Assembly: GCF_024273235.1 (NCBI RefSeq)
Contig: NZ_JANBVH010000008.1
Coordinates: 82,232-146,231, forward strand
Reading direction: 5' to 3'
Length of the DNA: 64,000 nucleotides
Source: Sphingomonas faeni
GTDB lineage: Bacteria > Pseudomonadota > Alphaproteobacteria > Sphingomonadales > Sphingomonadaceae
Translations under genes and position numbers: made by a program
In this document: in pieces, positions 62,523 to 64,000 of the stretch
Numbering within the stretch: the stretch's first letter is position 1
Layout of the letters: each line of letters starts with the position of its first letter
Notes under the pieces: model-generated
Databases searched by the model: none
What the model was told of the DNA's origin: nothing
Seen by the model: only the letters and a program-made list of their open reading frames with translations

Positions 62523-63418
62523 TCATGCCGCTGCGAGAAGCGGCTCGTCGAAGTAAACCTGGTCCGGCGTTCTGGCACCAAGGGCTGAATGTGCCCGGAC
62601 GCTGTTATAAAACGCAAAATATCGGCCTATCCCAGCGCGGGCTGCTGGAACCGAGGCGTAGGCGTTGAGGTACATCCCCTCGTCTTTCACCGAGCGCCAG
62701 AGGCGCTCAACGAACACGTTGTCGCGCCAGCAACCCTTTCCATTCATGCTTATGGCGATCTCTTCGCGGTGCAGGACGGCGGTGAAGGCCGCACCGGTGA
62801 ATTGTGAGCCCTGATCCGTATTGAAAATGGAAGGCTTGCCGTACCGTGCCAGCGCCTCTTCTAACGCTTCGATGCAGAACGCGACATCCATCGAAATCGA
62901 CACCCGCTAGGCCAGCATCCGCCGGGTGAACCAATCGACAATAGCGACCAGATAGACAAAGCCGCGAGCCATTGGGATGTACGTGATATCCGTCGCCCAG
63001 ACTTGGTTCGGCCGGGTCACTGCCAGCTTGCGCAGCAAGTACGGATAGATCTTGTGCCCCGTCGCTGGTTTCGACGTGTTCGGACGGCGGTAGATCACCT
63101 CGAGCCCCATTTGCTTCATCAGCGTCGTGACATGCCGTCGCCCGATGACCACGCTTCCTGCCAGAGCAGATCGCGCAGCATCCGGCTGCCGGCGAACGGT
63201 CAAAGCAGATGAAGCTCGTCGATCTGCTGCCTGATCAACAGGTCGACCGGCGATACAGGCCGCGGGAGATAGTAGATGCTGCCGCGGCGGATATCGAGCT
63301 GCTGCGCTTGGCTGACCAGCGGCAGCGCATGGTCACGTCGATCATCGCTTTGCGCTTGGCAACAGACCAGCTTTTCCGAGCGCACCGGCTGACCTGCTCC
63401 CCGTTTTCAGGCCGCTGA
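62523..63418 (-). pseudogene. IS3-family transposase (orfB) remnant
   Basis: Minus-strand integrase-core pieces: [19 protein letters not shown] and YLVAIVDWFTRRMLA, then a stop (TAG for an expected TGG Trp, about 62908) and the continuation DVAFCIEALEEALARYGKPS, ISMNGKGCWRDNVFVERLW. A frameshift near 63200 separates the N-terminal part (DIRRGSIYYLPRPVSP). The 5' end is cut by the second IS3 fragment. Confidence 0.85.
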
Positions 63419-63727
63419 TAACTTAGCTTCGGTGTCCATATGCCCCTGGCGTGGGCGGTTCGTAAACTCGGCGGGTGCCATCCCGCCAAGACTGCTGTGC
63501 GGACGCACGGTGTTGTAGTCCGTCCGCCATGCCTCGATGATCCGTCTCGCCGCAGCCAGCGAGGGGAACAGGTGTTCGTTCAGACACTCGTCGCGCAAGC
63601 GACCATTGAACGGTTCCACGAAGCCATTCTGCTGCGGCTTCCCCGGGGCGATGTAGTGCCACTCGACCCCAGTGTCCTGACACCAGGCGAGAACGGCATG
63701 ACTGGTCAGCTCGGTGCCGTAGCACAT
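63407..63727 (-). pseudogene. Second IS3-family transposase, C-terminal fragment
   Basis: Minus strand: [73 protein letters not shown]. It is the last ~100 residues of an IS3-group transposase with the catalytic Glu region; everything before GTEL is missing, replaced by IS110-type sequence. Confidence 0.85.
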
Positions 63728-63755
63728 TGGGAAGCGCCGGTTCGGAGCCGCTATG

Positions 63756-63803
63756 GCCCTGATGGAGACAAGGCCGCGTAGCGGCCGCAGGGTTCATCAG
63801 GGC
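63756..63803 (+). ncRNA. Nested hairpin upstream of IS110 transposase, possible bridge-RNA part
   Basis: GCCCTGATG (63756-63764) pairs with CATCAGGGC (63795-63803), with an inner stem GGCCGC (63772-63777) and GCGGCC (63781-63786). It lies in the non-coding end before the transposase start, where IS110 elements encode their bridge RNA. Function inferred from position only. Confidence 0.4.
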
Positions 63804-63871
63804 AAGCCATGGCCGGCCAGCGGGTGTCTAAAGTGAAGTTGTCGAGACAACACTTTGGAGGCCGACCGACC

Positions 63872-64000
63872 ATGACCAAGCTTACCCCTACGCCTGCTGG
63901 CGCCGTGCTGGTAGCCATCGACATGTCCAAGAACCGGCAGGAAGTCCTCATCGAGCGACCGGAAGGCGGCCGGCGTCGGCGGATGACCGTCATGGCAACC
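63872..64000 (+). CDS. IS110-family transposase, 5' part (runs off the window end)
   Basis: ATG 63872 with TTTGGAGG upstream. First 43 residues: MTKLTPTPAGAVLVAIDMSK, then NRQEVLIERPEGGRRRR and MTVMAT. The VAIDMSKNRQEVLIE strand carries the first Asp of the RuvC-like DEDD catalytic domain typical of IS110 recombinases. The rest lies outside the window. Confidence 0.85.
   Translation, partial: MTKLTPTPAGAVLVAIDMSKNRQEVLIERPEGGRRRRMTVMAT

Overview
The window is high-GC, densely packed chromosomal DNA from an alphaproteobacterium, most likely Sphingomonas or a close sphingomonad. The support is codon use, two TonB-dependent receptors, a UrcA-type secreted protein, the 53-residue YYERRAE-type small protein, and palindromic elements of the CCCCCGCGAAGGCGGGGG and CCTGAGCTTGTCGAAGG kinds that are common in that group. 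The assignment is inferred from sequence features, not from a search.

1-19 kb: purine catabolism. An almost continuous plus-strand run of overlapping genes carries guanine, xanthine and urate to ureides and oxamate/oxalate: oxamate amidohydrolase (partial), allantoate amidohydrolase, ureidoglycine-glyoxylate aminotransferase, PuuE allantoinase, HpxZ, OHCU decarboxylase, a HpyO-like FAD urate hydroxylase, HIU hydrolase, XdhABC, guanine deaminase and an exported nucleoside hydrolase. A convergent LysR gene follows, then a TonB-dependent receptor and an exported NUP-family (nucleoside-phosphorylase-fold) protein, which look like the envelope side of nucleoside scavenging. The allantoate amidohydrolase gene carries a 30-bp-arm palindromic repeat inserted in frame.

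19-28 kb: mixed genes. An APH(3')-type kinase, an exported M20 peptidase, a MASE1 histidine kinase with a FixJ-like regulator, a PilZ protein, a fatty-acid hydroxylase/sterol desaturase protein, an unknown membrane protein and a LysR regulator.

28-40 kb: a cluster of the type usually annotated as urea carboxylase. It has a lipoprotein/permease/ATPase ABC transporter, two DUF1989 proteins, a 1202-residue biotin carboxylase, allophanate hydrolase, and, overlapping the last gene, a soluble hybrid histidine kinase and a LuxR-type regulator. The DUF1989 pair and an Asp where urea carboxylases have Asn point to guanidine, not urea, as the substrate.

40-51 kb: TPR-sulfotransferase, a second fatty-acid hydroxylase paralogue, an exported beta-propeller protein, an exported metallo-beta-lactamase-fold protein, UrcA, a second TonB receptor, a ferredoxin, DUF4197 lipoprotein and a DUF892 ferritin-like protein.

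51.4-64 kb: accessory DNA. A 49-nt 3' fragment of tRNA-Arg(CCG) marks a probable integration site. An 8-bp tandem repeat, a decayed IS5-family element, a lower-GC surface-polysaccharide cluster (two glycosyltransferases, a plant-like GDP-mannose 3,5-epimerase, pyruvyl transferase, Wzx flippase, Wzy-like polymerase and a GH16 glycanase), two nested IS3-family remnants and the start of an IS110-family element follow.
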